This document shows, in pieces, positions 16,646 to 25,256 of a stretch of DNA of 64,000 nucleotides. The translations under genes and the position numbers were made by a program. Within the stretch, counting starts at the first letter, position 1. The number at the start of each line of letters is the position of its first letter. This DNA is from Cryobacterium inferilacus (GTDB lineage: Bacteria > Actinomycetota > Actinomycetes > Actinomycetales > Microbacteriaceae), in assembly GCF_019599185.1 (NCBI RefSeq), contig NZ_JAIEUL010000016.1:29341-93340 (forward strand), read 5' to 3'. Below the pieces are notes generated by a model. The model was not told the origin of the DNA. It searched no databases and saw only the letters and a program-made list of their open reading frames with translations.

Positions 16646-18421
16646 TTACGCCCACTCGTGCTGGCAGGACTCGTTCATGCAATGCCAACTGGGGTTCGCG
16701 CCGCTGACGATGCAGCCGCCCAACACAACCGCACCGCGGGCGAGGTCCTCCTGCACATCCGATCCGACCATGCCATAGAGAATCGGAACCCCGCTGGCCT
16801 CTCCACAGAGTGGGCAGCGGGGACGCAGCTCGTGCTGGTCGCCAGGGAGGCCCAGGTCGGTGAGGGTCTGGGCGATCCCCGGCCATGCTGCCGAGCTGCG
16901 CTCTCCCACAGTTCGGTTGCCGACAAACTCCAAAATGGCCTCGCGCAGGCTCCGTTCGCCGGGTTCCAGCGCGTCGAGGTACTCGTCGGCGAGTAAGTAC
17001 GAGTGGCTGTCGGTGGAGAAGGCCAGAAGTGCGTCGAGGAAGATCTCCAGGGTGCGTGCGGCGGTGGGGATGTCGACCGGTGCGCCGACAGGCCCGCCCA
17101 TGCTGACGAGGTTGAGCTTGTTCTGCCACAGCATGTCATTCAGCGGGCTGGACTTGAGCGTCAGCGCTGTCGCCAACGGTTCGGGGGCATCCGCGTTCTG
17201 CGGCATAGCGCGCCGAACATCGTGAATGATCTCGTGGAAATGATCATCGCGAAGACCGAAACCGACGAAGAGCAGGTGATGGGTGATGAGAGTGGCCTTC
17301 ACCACCGCGGAGAGAGCTTCGCGGGACGCGTTGTAGCCCAGGTAGTCATCTCGTGTGAGCACGATGCTGTCGGGATTGGTGACTGAACCATGGAGCTTCA
17401 GTAGCCAGTGGTCACCGTTCACGCGGCTGTCAGGGATGACGGTTCTCGGGTCGCCGACATCTGCCGACGCCAGTTCGAACAACGTGTCGTAGTTGAGGGT
17501 GATGGCTTGTTCGGTGCGGAGGCCGGCCAGCAGGGCAGGGGCGAGGCCGTAGCGGGGGAGGTCGACGTGGCGGATCACGCTGTCATTGAACGTTTGCTCG
17601 CTCGGAATCTCGCCGTTGTCCTTGTCGCTGTCGAATCGCGCCCGAAGGTAGGCGGCCTGGTCGCGGGCATCCAAGTCGCCGTCGAGCAGAGCAGCACGTT
17701 CATCCTTCGCCAGGTCGAGGTCCCAGGAGAGTTCGGCTATGAGCTCCTTCCAGGACGGCGCGCCAGCGCTCACACTCGTGCCGGCGCCCATAAACGGAAC
17801 GAGGCGGCCGGTCTTGGCGATTGCGGCGAGATCTTTTGCCTGGTCAAGGAGATCGCGATCGCTCAGCTCGGACCAGAATTCTGAGGAGCGGCGCTTGACT
17901 TGGGCAAGCGCAAAAGACTTCTGGTCCTTCAGCACGAGAACCACGTCGACGCCTTCTTCCGCTCCGGTGATCCGGGCCTGTTCGAGGATGGCAGACAGGA
18001 TGTCGCCCTTGCGGAGGCGCCCGCCGCCGCCATCCGAGCCGAACGAAGGCATCGCGAGCAAGGGATTGGGGCGTATCGGGGTTGTGCGGGCGTTGGCTTT
18101 CCGCTGCCGGCTCGCGGCGGCGCCGGCGCGGATGAAGGCTTCAATCCTCGGTTTCAGATCGGCGGCGGTCGAGAATCCAGTCAGCGGAACCGCCGTGAGG
18201 ATGGGCAGCGGCAGAGCGGTGTTCCACGCGCTCACGGGAAGCGCGAACTGGTGACCTTTGGAGTAGGCGTCGTGGTGGGAACGCTGCACGGCGGCCTCCA
18301 GCCCGACGACGCCGGTCCAGTGTGGCTCCACGGCGTAGTTTGAATCGCTGGGCAGCATCCATGCGTCGCACTGGAGGTGGGTGATGTCGCCCATGATGAC
18401 GTAGACGTGGGATTGAGGCAT
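16646..18421 (-). CDS. SIR2-family NADase candidate with N-terminal macro-like domain and C-terminal zinc ribbon
   Basis: The protein has 591 residues from ATG 18421, which has 'gtagga' upstream; a GTG at 18436 is also in frame. The N-terminus 'VYVIMGDITHLQCDAWMLPSD' looks like the first strands of a macro domain (GDIT..D). Residues about 205-460 are SIR2-like: 'FMGAGTSVSAGAPSWKEL' near 215, 'LNYDTLFE', and the catalytic-type His in 'LLKLHGSVTNP' near 347. The tail has paired cysteines ('CPLCGEASG' and 'CMNESCQHEW'), a zinc ribbon. SIR2 proteins of this class deplete NAD in anti-phage systems such as Thoeris, DSR and Avs5. It lies 110 bp downstream of a STAND-like ATPase on the same strand. 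I infer a sensor/effector pair. The macro-like call is weaker than the SIR2 call. Confidence 0.78.
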   Translation of the reverse strand: MPQSHVYVIMGDITHLQCDAWMLPSDSNYAVEPHWTGVVGLEAAVQRSHHDAYSKGHQFALPVSAWNTALPLPILTAVPLTGFSTAADLKPRIEAFIRAGAAASRQRKANARTTPIRPNPLLAMPSFGSDGGGGRLRKGDILSAILEQARITGAEEGVDVVLVLKDQKSFALAQVKRRSSEFWSELSDRDLLDQAKDLAAIAKTGRLVPFMGAGTSVSAGAPSWKELIAELSWDLDLAKDERAALLDGDLDARDQAAYLRARFDSDKDNGEIPSEQTFNDSVIRHVDLPRYGLAPALLAGLRTEQAITLNYDTLFELASADVGDPRTVIPDSRVNGDHWLLKLHGSVTNPDSIVLTRDDYLGYNASREALSAVVKATLITHHLLFVGFGLRDDHFHEIIHDVRRAMPQNADAPEPLATALTLKSSPLNDMLWQNKLNLVSMGGPVGAPVDIPTAARTLEIFLDALLAFSTDSHSYLLADEYLDALEPGERSLREAILEFVGNRTVGERSSAAWPGIAQTLTDLGLPGDQHELRPRCPLCGEASGVPILYGMVGSDVQEDLARGAVVLGGCIVSGANPSWHCMNESCQHEWA

Positions 18422-18531
18422 GGTGATTCCTACCACATGGCCGGCCCAGCTTGTCGACCGGTCGAGCGCGGACGGTCGCCGGGCAGCACGGGCAGATCTT
18501 GCCAGCTGAGTAAAGGGTCGAACCAGTTCAG

Positions 18532-21381
18532 CTACTGCAACGTCGCGTCATCCAGTTGGTCGAGCAGCTTGTGTGCATCGGAATAGAGTTTCTCGCCCAA
18601 GGTCTCGGCTTTCTCCTCGATAAGTGACTCCAGTTGGGAACGCGCCTCTCCCTGGTTTCCGCGCGCGAGCGGAATGCGAGCCAGGGCCAACAGCGCTTCG
18701 AATCGTTCGTCGGTACCGACGTGTGCTGTTTGAGCAGCATCGATCAAGCGGGACTCGAGTGAGTCGATATTTACCAGGGGATCGAGACTCACCTGTGCCA
18801 CCGCCAGTGATGCAGTCACTCGCAGGAGGAGCTCTCGGTCAGCTTCGATGTTCGGATCGTGAGCGAGCGAGGTCAGCACGGCCAGCGCCTCGTCATGCCG
18901 TCCCACGGCGGAGTACCACTCGCCGACTTCGACGCGGACTGGGTAGGCCGACTCGCCCATCACAGAGATCGCGAACTCGTGGCCAGAGATCGCTTCTTCT
19001 CGCATTTCAAGGTCCCACCGGGCGAGACCAAGTTGGTGCCAGATCTCGTACATGACCCAGTGGTCCTCGGGGATCTCCGGGAAGTTTCGGTGTTCCTCCA
19101 GCGCCCTCTCGAGCAGCGCCACAACGGCGTGCAGCTCCTCAGCATCGTCCGCGAGCACGTGGGAAGCCCCCCACAGATAGTAAAGACTCTCGGACGAGCC
19201 AGGCGCGTAGCGGCTTCGTTGCTGGTCTAGCAGCTGGAGTGCGGCATCGTGGCCACGAGCGCGAAGGACCTTGAGGTAGTGCATTATGTCCGCGGACTTG
19301 GCAGCCTGGCTGTCCGGTCCATGAACCGAAACTGCCTCGTCGACCAACTGCTCAGCGGCTAGGACACCGGCTTCCAGATCATCCTCCATCCTCAGTCGCA
19401 GAGTGAGTTCCAGGCCCGCGGTCATCGAGTCGAGATAGTCGAGATCCGGCGTCTCTCGCGTGTCGATCAAGTGCCTCAACAGGGTGATGTGCTCGGTGGC
19501 AGAAGTGTGCATGCCGAGGGGCCTCTCAGATTGAGCGAGCATGTACAAAGCCCATGCGTAATCTGGGATGTAAGCTCCCAGGTCGCGATGGTCAGCTACG
19601 AGCGCCGCGAGCGCGATGTTGGCCGGAACGAATCGCTGCGCGTTGAGCAAGATCACCGCCTGATGCGCCCTGAGTGAGAGCGCATCCCTTGATAGGGGGT
19701 CGATTCGAGCCAGTGCGAAGTCGGCCATGTCGTTTTTCACCACCCAGTCGGCTCCGCTGGTGTCAGCGGCGATGAGTGCTTTGACGCAGCGCAGCAGCAA
19801 ACCGTTGTCAGTTGTCTTCCCGCCCTTGTAGAGGGCCCAGCCCAACCAAGCCGCGTGACGTGATCTCGCGTCATCCGTGCTGTCGTCGAGCGCTTTCAAT
19901 ACCTGCAGTGTGAGGTGGTGCCAGAATCGGGCCTTGTCGTCGTCGTCGCGATGAGGATCGAAGAATTCGTCGTCAGCGGCGGCGACATCCATTTGCGCTC
20001 GTTCCAGGAACGACCGAAGGCCCTCTCCGACGATTTCGCTCCAGGCAAAGTCGTTGTGACTGGCAAAATCGGCCAGTGGTCCGACGGCCGCGGCCTCCGC
20101 TGCGTTCGTGATGAGGTCAATATCCCAGGCAGTCGGCAGGGAACCGTCTGCACCCAACCTGCTGGGGATCCCGAGCGTGGCCACAGCGAGGTGGCGCCGC
20201 ACGTCTTTCGGCAGGCCCGTCCACACGACTCGATAAAGATCTTCGACAGAGCGCGGCAGAGTTGCGAAATCGGAAACCAACCGTTTCGGACTCGTCTCAT
20301 ACTTCTCGATGGATGCCAGAAGTTTGATGGCAAGCGGGTTCGAGTATCGGTTCGCGATCTTCCGAGCCGTCTGATCGTCGATCCCGGTCCAGTGGTGTTT
20401 CACCAGCACGGTTACCTCCTCCGCGACCATCGTGCCCAGCCCGGCTCCGCGAGGAAATGGGGCAGGCAGATCCAGCTCGTCATCAAAGCGCACTCGAGAT
20501 AGACGAGTGCGAGATTGATGCATCGCCTGCCCCACGGCACTGTTGGATTCGATGAACCCTGGCCACCCGGTCGACACGATGAGCACGGCGCCCGGTCGGG
20601 TCACTAGAACCTCCAGAAGCTCTGACAGCGAGCTCGTTGCCTCATGGATGTCTTCAACGAAGATCACCATCGGCAGACCGTTTTTCCCGAAGGCGCCCAA
20701 GAGGGTCGCCAGATCCTCGACGATATTCGGGGTGCCCTGGTCTCCCAGATGCACCGCGTCAGTGCCGGCCAACGCGCGGTTGTCGCTCGCTTTTCGGGAG
20801 CCAGCCGCCCACGCACGCTGCACCAGCCATTTCGCCGTTCCGAAACCAGGAGCAAGGTCGCCCGCGACCGCCTCGACGAAACCCGTCGACACGTTGGAGG
20901 TGATCTCCGACCCGACGAAGCCGGTCAGCTCGCGCCCGAACGAAAGCCAGGAGCCTCTCGCGTTCACGGTCAAGTCATAGAAGCGGGCGTGGTCCTCGAG
21001 CACGCGCGTATCCAGCGCCAAAGACTCTGCTGCTCCGCCGGACTTGCGCACGCCGCAGGTGATTCCCCACCAACCCCAGCTCGGGATGCTCCCGCCGGCA
21101 TGGCTGGCCAGAATCGGGTTCACGGCTTTGCGTGCGCCGGTGGAGAGACCGCCCCCATCCTGAGAGCCGGGAATTGAGTCCGGCCAGTAGTGAGGCTCCG
21201 GCTGACGCGTTGTCGCCAAGCGGGCGTAGAACTCGGTAGCGATCCGGGTCTTGCCCCAACCCGTTGGGGCTTCCAGGGAGATCCACCGTGGAGTTTTGTC
21301 CCGGGCGACCTCATCGTAGACAGCGAGAAGGCCGTCAACCAGTAGCTTCCGAGACGTTCCGACAAACGGTGTTTGTTCCAA
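18532..21381 (-). CDS. STAND-like P-loop ATPase with C-terminal helical (TPR-like) repeats
   Basis: From the TTG at 21381, which has 'aggggg' just upstream, the protein has about 949 residues. The frame continues to an ATG at 21537, which would add 52 residues of unstructured sequence. Walker A is 'APTGWGKTRIA' and Walker B 'MVIFVEDIHEA', followed by 'LIVSTGWPGF' (sensor-like). A winged-helix-like part ('SNPLAIKLLASI', 'SVEDLYRVVWTGLPKDVRRHLAVATLGIP') follows, the usual order in STAND NTPases. The C-terminal ~450 residues are alpha-helical repeats ('ALSLRAHQAVILLNAQRF', 'DYAWALYMLAQ'). STAND proteins with repeat tails recognise phage proteins in Avs-type defence. The downstream SIR2 protein would be its effector. 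No nuclease or TIR domain is fused, so the toxic activity is probably supplied in trans. Confidence 0.7.
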   Translation of the reverse strand: MEQTPFVGTSRKLLVDGLLAVYDEVARDKTPRWISLEAPTGWGKTRIATEFYARLATTRQPEPHYWPDSIPGSQDGGGLSTGARKAVNPILASHAGGSIPSWGWWGITCGVRKSGGAAESLALDTRVLEDHARFYDLTVNARGSWLSFGRELTGFVGSEITSNVSTGFVEAVAGDLAPGFGTAKWLVQRAWAAGSRKASDNRALAGTDAVHLGDQGTPNIVEDLATLLGAFGKNGLPMVIFVEDIHEATSSLSELLEVLVTRPGAVLIVSTGWPGFIESNSAVGQAMHQSRTRLSRVRFDDELDLPAPFPRGAGLGTMVAEEVTVLVKHHWTGIDDQTARKIANRYSNPLAIKLLASIEKYETSPKRLVSDFATLPRSVEDLYRVVWTGLPKDVRRHLAVATLGIPSRLGADGSLPTAWDIDLITNAAEAAAVGPLADFASHNDFAWSEIVGEGLRSFLERAQMDVAAADDEFFDPHRDDDDKARFWHHLTLQVLKALDDSTDDARSRHAAWLGWALYKGGKTTDNGLLLRCVKALIAADTSGADWVVKNDMADFALARIDPLSRDALSLRAHQAVILLNAQRFVPANIALAALVADHRDLGAYIPDYAWALYMLAQSERPLGMHTSATEHITLLRHLIDTRETPDLDYLDSMTAGLELTLRLRMEDDLEAGVLAAEQLVDEAVSVHGPDSQAAKSADIMHYLKVLRARGHDAALQLLDQQRSRYAPGSSESLYYLWGASHVLADDAEELHAVVALLERALEEHRNFPEIPEDHWVMYEIWHQLGLARWDLEMREEAISGHEFAISVMGESAYPVRVEVGEWYSAVGRHDEALAVLTSLAHDPNIEADRELLLRVTASLAVAQVSLDPLVNIDSLESRLIDAAQTAHVGTDERFEALLALARIPLARGNQGEARSQLESLIEEKAETLGEKLYSDAHKLLDQLDDATLQ

Positions 21382-21555
21382 ACCGCACCCCCTGCGATGA
21401 AGAGTATGTAGAGCGACCAGTTCCTGCGCGACGAAGTGTCGTTCACAGGGATGCGCCTTGGATGAATCTACTGGACCACCGGCTCGCACGTTTTCGTTGT
21501 TCGCATTGTGCGGATGCACTCGTGTCGGTGCTCGCATCCGCGCCGACCGATCAGG

Positions 21556-21813
21556 TCACTCAGCCTGCCGGTACATGACCATCCCGGCGTGGTGCAGCAC
21601 GTCGCCGTGGAACTCGCCGTCTGCGGAGAACCCGATGTCATCGCGGTAGAAGATCATCGATCCCTCCACCCAGTACGCGCCGGTGTACGCGGCCTCCCGC
21701 TTCCCGCGCGCTTCGACATACCGGCCCTCCGGCAGCAGCCGCTGCCGGATCACGCCGTCGGCGGTGACCCAGAGACCGACGTACGGGTGCGTGGCCTCAC
21801 CTTCGGCGGTCAC
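21556..21813 (-). CDS. Atu4866-domain small protein
   Basis: The 85-residue protein starts with a GTG overlapping the stop of the amidohydrolase gene (GTGA). It matches the Atu4866 family along its length: 'HPYVGLWVTADGVIRQ', 'LLPEGRYVEARG', 'GAYWVEGSMIFYRDDIGF' and 'ADGEFHGDVLHHAGMVMYR'. The family is a small beta-barrel of unknown biochemical function, often beside oxidoreductases or hydrolases. Coupled translation with the amidohydrolase suggests a shared pathway, perhaps ligand binding. A longer in-frame start at 21906 would sit inside the amidohydrolase coding region and has a shadow-like composition. Confidence 0.8.
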   Translation of the reverse strand: MTAEGEATHPYVGLWVTADGVIRQRLLPEGRYVEARGKREAAYTGAYWVEGSMIFYRDDIGFSADGEFHGDVLHHAGMVMYRQAE

Positions 21814-23204
21814 AGTGCAGCCACCCGTCGGGTGATGTCGTCGCGGGAGCGGATGACGTCGTCCCGGAGGGCATCGAGGTCCTCGCCGACGAGGCGACCG
21901 GCCCATTTGCGGGGTGTGCCGGCGACCAGCACGGTGTCGATATTGCGGGCATCCGCGCCGAGCACCAGGGTGCCGACGGCGTCATTGAGCGGCATGTTGT
22001 TGACGTCGTCGGCGCGCACGATGAGCAGGTCGGCCTGCTTGCCGGGGGTGAGCGAGCCCGTCACGTCACCGAGCGCATTCGCCTTCGCTCCCTGCAGGGT
22101 GGCGAAGTCGAGCACGTCGCGGGTGCTGATCCGGGGTGCCGCGTCGGCGCCCCGGTAGGCGGCGTTCGTGGCACGCATCCGCTGGATGGCGTGGAGGGCT
22201 CGCATTTGGGTGAACATGTCGCTGGCGAGGGCGACCTCCACGTCGATGCTGAGACCGGGCCGGATGCCGACCGCGAGGGCCTCGTCGACGGCCGGGATCG
22301 CCGACTCCAAGCCGATCTGCGCATCCGATGTCGGCGCCAGGGAGACGGTGACGCCGGCGGCACCCATCGCCGACCAGGCGTCGTTGGTCAGGCCGGTCGC
22401 GTGAATAAGAGTGAGCGTGGGATCGAGGATGCCCTGCTCCGCCCAGCGCAGGATCGCCTCGGAGGAGGAGCTGCCGAACACGGCGTCGATGGACGTCCAG
22501 ACGCCGAGATCGCGGGCGACGGCAGCCAGCTCGGGTCCGTAGGCGATGGCCGGCCCGGCGATCTCGTCGGTCGACAGAGCCGCCAGCCGGAAGGTGACGA
22601 GGTCGTTGCCGGGGGAGCTGCTCATCAGCCGGGCCAGGTCGGCGGGCCACTGGTGGTCCCACTGGCCGAAGTGGGGTGCCATGGAGGCGTGCACACCACG
22701 GATGCCCGTGTCGACGAGGGCGGCCACGGCCGCGTCGGAGTGCGCTGCGGTGCGGGAGTTGTGCGAGAAGTCGAGCATCGTGGTGATGCCCGCGTCGAGC
22801 GCCGTCAGGGCGGCGAGGCGGGTGCCGACGTACATGTCGTGGGGTGTGTAGCTCGGGGCGATGCCGGCGAGGGTGGACATCACGTATTCGCCGAGGTCGG
22901 TCACATCGGGGATGCTGCGGCGCAGTTGCGTCTCCCAGGCGTGGCGGTGGCTGTCGACGAAGCCGGGGCTGACGATGCAGCCTCGCGTATCGACGGTGAG
23001 CGCTGCGGCCGCGAGGGTGCCGTGCTCGGGATCGGACAGCAGGTCGGCGCCGACGGCGACGATGCGGGAGCCGACCAGGAGGACGTCGCCTCGATCCAGA
23101 TCGGGGACGGCGGGATCCATGGTGACGACGGCGCCGCCGGTGAGCAGAACGGGGTGCTCGGATGCGCGAGCGGCCAGGAGTGCGGGGAGAGAGGTGGCGT
23201 GCAT
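21810..23204 (-). CDS. Amidohydrolase (cytosine deaminase/chlorohydrolase-like)
   Basis: The 464-residue metal-dependent hydrolase begins with the short beta-sandwich strand 'LLTGGAVVTMDP'. The metal motif is 'PGFVDSHRHAWE' (HxH) near residue 105. Further signatures are 'HASMAPHFGQWDHQW', 'LIHATGLTND', 'VSLAPTSDAQIG' and 'LSIDVEVALASDMFTQM', and the C-terminus has 'LGDVTGSLTPGKQADLLIV', the standard closing strand. Substrate is not evident; the closest subgroup by motifs deaminates or dechlorinates heterocycles (guanine, S-adenosylhomocysteine or triazine-like). It is co-translated with the Atu4866 gene and divergent from an XRE/MmyB regulator that probably controls it. Confidence 0.87.
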   Translation of the reverse strand: MHATSLPALLAARASEHPVLLTGGAVVTMDPAVPDLDRGDVLLVGSRIVAVGADLLSDPEHGTLAAAALTVDTRGCIVSPGFVDSHRHAWETQLRRSIPDVTDLGEYVMSTLAGIAPSYTPHDMYVGTRLAALTALDAGITTMLDFSHNSRTAAHSDAAVAALVDTGIRGVHASMAPHFGQWDHQWPADLARLMSSSPGNDLVTFRLAALSTDEIAGPAIAYGPELAAVARDLGVWTSIDAVFGSSSSEAILRWAEQGILDPTLTLIHATGLTNDAWSAMGAAGVTVSLAPTSDAQIGLESAIPAVDEALAVGIRPGLSIDVEVALASDMFTQMRALHAIQRMRATNAAYRGADAAPRISTRDVLDFATLQGAKANALGDVTGSLTPGKQADLLIVRADDVNNMPLNDAVGTLVLGADARNIDTVLVAGTPRKWAGRLVGEDLDALRDDVIRSRDDITRRVAAL

Positions 23205-23359
23205 AGGTGTCTTTCTCTGAGATCGGTAGCTGATGTCTATGGCGGGGAGTGCCCCGACCAGATCCAGAATCCCGGCCGGCGATGACCTGGACCAGACCGT
23301 GGCGAACCGGGGTGCGGCACGGCCTGCCAGCGCGCCGGCCGATCAACTACCGTCGACTC

Positions 23360-24199
23360 ATGAGCAACACTGAGATGGGCGCGTTCCTGAAGGCCCGCCG
23401 CGGCCAGGTGCAGCCGGGCGATGTGGGAATCGGCACCCTGCCGGGCCGCCGCGTCACCGGCCTGCGTCGCGAAGAGGTCGCGATGCTGGCCGGTGTGAGC
23501 GTGGACTACTACACCAGGCTCGAACAGGGTCGGGAACGCAACCCCTCTCCCGCGGTGCTGAACGCGATCGCCGGAGCCCTCGACCTCGACGCCGACCGGC
23601 GAGAGCACCTCTTTCGCCTCGCCGGTCTCGTGCCGACGACCCGCACACCGGTGCGAGACACGGTTGACGAGTCGCTCCTGGAGCTCCTCGCGGCCTGGCC
23701 GCACACTCCCGCGATCATCATCAACCGCCACCTCGACATCCTCGCCACCAACGACCTGGCGGATGCCCTGTACTCCGGATTCGCCGAGACCGGCAATCTG
23801 GCGATGATGACGTTCGTCGATCCGGCGGGGAGGGAGTTCTTCACGGACTGGGAGCGCGCGACCGAAACGTGCGTCGCCAACCTCCGTCGCGCTCTCGGCC
23901 ACGCCAGCACCCACGAGCGTGTGCAGGAGCTCGTCGCCACGCTTCACCATGCCAGCGCGGAGTTCCGGATGTTGTGGGCGCGGCACGATGTGCGCGGCAA
24001 GACCCACGACGCGAAAGCGTTCCGGCACCCAGACGTCGGTCTCGTCGAGCTCGACTACAACGCGTTCGACATCCGCTCCGCACCCGGCCAGCAGCTGATT
24101 GTCTACAAAGCCATCACCGGAACCCCCAGCGCCGACAAGCTTCGACTGCTCGAGTCCTTGGCCGCGACCCGAGCACGAAGCATCCGCGATCGCGCCTAA
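23360..24199 (+). CDS. XRE-family regulator with MmyB-like ligand-binding domain
   Basis: The 279-residue protein starts at ATG 23360 ('MSNTEMGAFLKARRGQV'); an upstream in-frame start at 23249 lacks support. The HTH lies at about 28-80 ('GLRREEVAMLAGVSVDYYTRLEQGR'), the classic MmyB-type XRE pattern. The MmyB ligand-binding domain follows ('INRHLDILATNDLADALY', 'TVVDPAGREFFTDWE'-like strand, 'GTPSADKLRLLESLA'). The family often represses an adjacent divergent redox or hydrolase gene and binds fatty-acid-like or small ligands. Here the divergent partner is the amidohydrolase operon. Confidence 0.88.
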   Translation: MSNTEMGAFLKARRGQVQPGDVGIGTLPGRRVTGLRREEVAMLAGVSVDYYTRLEQGRERNPSPAVLNAIAGALDLDADRREHLFRLAGLVPTTRTPVRDTVDESLLELLAAWPHTPAIIINRHLDILATNDLADALYSGFAETGNLAMMTFVDPAGREFFTDWERATETCVANLRRALGHASTHERVQELVATLHHASAEFRMLWARHDVRGKTHDAKAFRHPDVGLVELDYNAFDIRSAPGQQLIVYKAITGTPSADKLRLLESLAATRARSIRDRA

Positions 24200-24203
24200 G
24201 GGT

Positions 24204-24276
24204 TACTCCTGGAGGAGCCGGAGGCGCCCGCTCTTGCCCGCTACCTCGATGAGATTTCGGCCGATGACGATGCGGC
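24204..24276 (+). pseudogene. Fragment of a PIN-domain (VapC-like) toxin gene
   Basis: These 73 bp match the PIN gene at 29145-29217 with only two mismatches and encode the same LLLEEPE... region. The sequence directly follows the XRE stop and stops abruptly within the following gene-free stretch. There is no start, no antitoxin and no C-terminus, so it is a relic of duplication or recombination with the locus 5 kb downstream. Confidence 0.8.
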
Positions 24277-24301
24277 GCAGCGCGAACAGAAGACGCGACG
24301 A

Positions 24302-24331
24302 GAGGGCCGGGCGCGATCGCGTCCGGCCCTC
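24302..24331 (-). terminator. Hairpin terminator of the SDR gene
   Basis: GAGGGCCGG (24302-24310) and CCGGCCCTC (24323-24331) form a perfect 9-bp stem with a 12-nt loop, 12 bp beyond the SDR stop. No strong T-tract is present. Confidence 0.6.
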
Positions 24332-24343
24332 GTGGAAGTGCCG

Positions 24344-25180
24344 CTACTTGTTCGTGAACTCGGCTGCCGCGCTGACCACGTCGGCGCCGAAGGAGCCCTG
24401 GGTGACCGCGGTGGCCCCGCCGTCGACCGGGATCGTCACACCGGTGACGTATCCGGCCAGGTCACTAGCCAGGAACACCGCGACCTTCGCGATGTCCTCC
24501 GGCTGGCCGACGCGGCCGATCGGCTGCGTGGAGTCGAGCTTCTCGGCCAAGAACGCGACGAACTCGTCGGATTGCTCGAGCGGCACACCGAACGAGCGCG
24601 CCATGATCGGCGTCATGATGATGCCCGGGGCGATGGCGTTCGAGCGGATGCCCAGCGGCGCGAGCTCGGCCACGGCCTGCCGCACAACGCCGGTGATGGC
24701 GTGCTTGGCGATCGTGTAGCCGGCGGCCGACCAGCCACCCTGCAGTGCCGCGGCGCTGGAGGTCGTGATGATCGACCCGCCCGTGCCCTGCGCCTGGAAC
24801 TGGCGGGCCGCGAACTTGTGCCCGAGCAGCACCGACCGGGTCAACAGCGCGATCGTCTTGTCGAACCCGGCGGAGGTGGCATCCACGATCGCCGACGGGT
24901 CGCCCTGGGCGCCTGCGTTGTTGTACATCACGTCGAGCTTGCCGAATTTCTCAACGGTGGTGCTGACGAGAGTCTCGAGCGCGGTCTCGTCGGTCACGTC
25001 GGTGTGAACGTAGATGACCGCGTCACCCAGGCGCTCGGCGATGGACGCGCCCAGTTCGTCCTGAATGTCCGCGATGGCGACCTTGGCGCCTTCCGCGACG
25101 AAGCTCTCCACGCTGGCGAGGCCGATTCCGCTGGTTCCGCCGGTGATGATGGCAACCTTGTCGTCTAGCAGTCCTGTCAT
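24344..25180 (-). CDS. Short-chain dehydrogenase/reductase
   Basis: The 278-residue classical SDR shows the NAD(P)-binding 'GGTSGIG' at 14-20, the acidic residue after beta-2 ('VAIADIQDE', suggesting NAD preference), 'NNAGA' near 89, catalytic Ser in 'SIITTSSAAAL', and the YxxxK pair 'YTIAKHA'. 'GYVTGVTIPVDGG' closes the fold. Substrate is not predictable. It lies downstream of a TetR gene on the same strand (77-bp gap with an inverted repeat), so TetR control is likely. Confidence 0.9.
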   Translation of the reverse strand: MTGLLDDKVAIITGGTSGIGLASVESFVAEGAKVAIADIQDELGASIAERLGDAVIYVHTDVTDETALETLVSTTVEKFGKLDVMYNNAGAQGDPSAIVDATSAGFDKTIALLTRSVLLGHKFAARQFQAQGTGGSIITTSSAAALQGGWSAAGYTIAKHAITGVVRQAVAELAPLGIRSNAIAPGIIMTPIMARSFGVPLEQSDEFVAFLAEKLDSTQPIGRVGQPEDIAKVAVFLASDLAGYVTGVTIPVDGGATAVTQGSFGADVVSAAAEFTNK

Positions 25181-25196
25181 GATTCAACTTCCCTTC

Positions 25197-25234
25197 GTGA
25201 GCCCTGCTTGATGGTGCCGAACGGTCGGGCTCAC
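25197..25234. promoter_or_regulatory. Inverted repeat between TetR and SDR genes
   Basis: GTGAGCCC and GGGCTCAC form 8-bp perfect arms separated by 22 nt, within the 76-bp spacer upstream of the SDR start. It could be an attenuator or an operator; the sequence does not decide which. Confidence 0.4.
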
Positions 25235-25256
25235 GGGCCGCTCGGCGCATCCGCTG

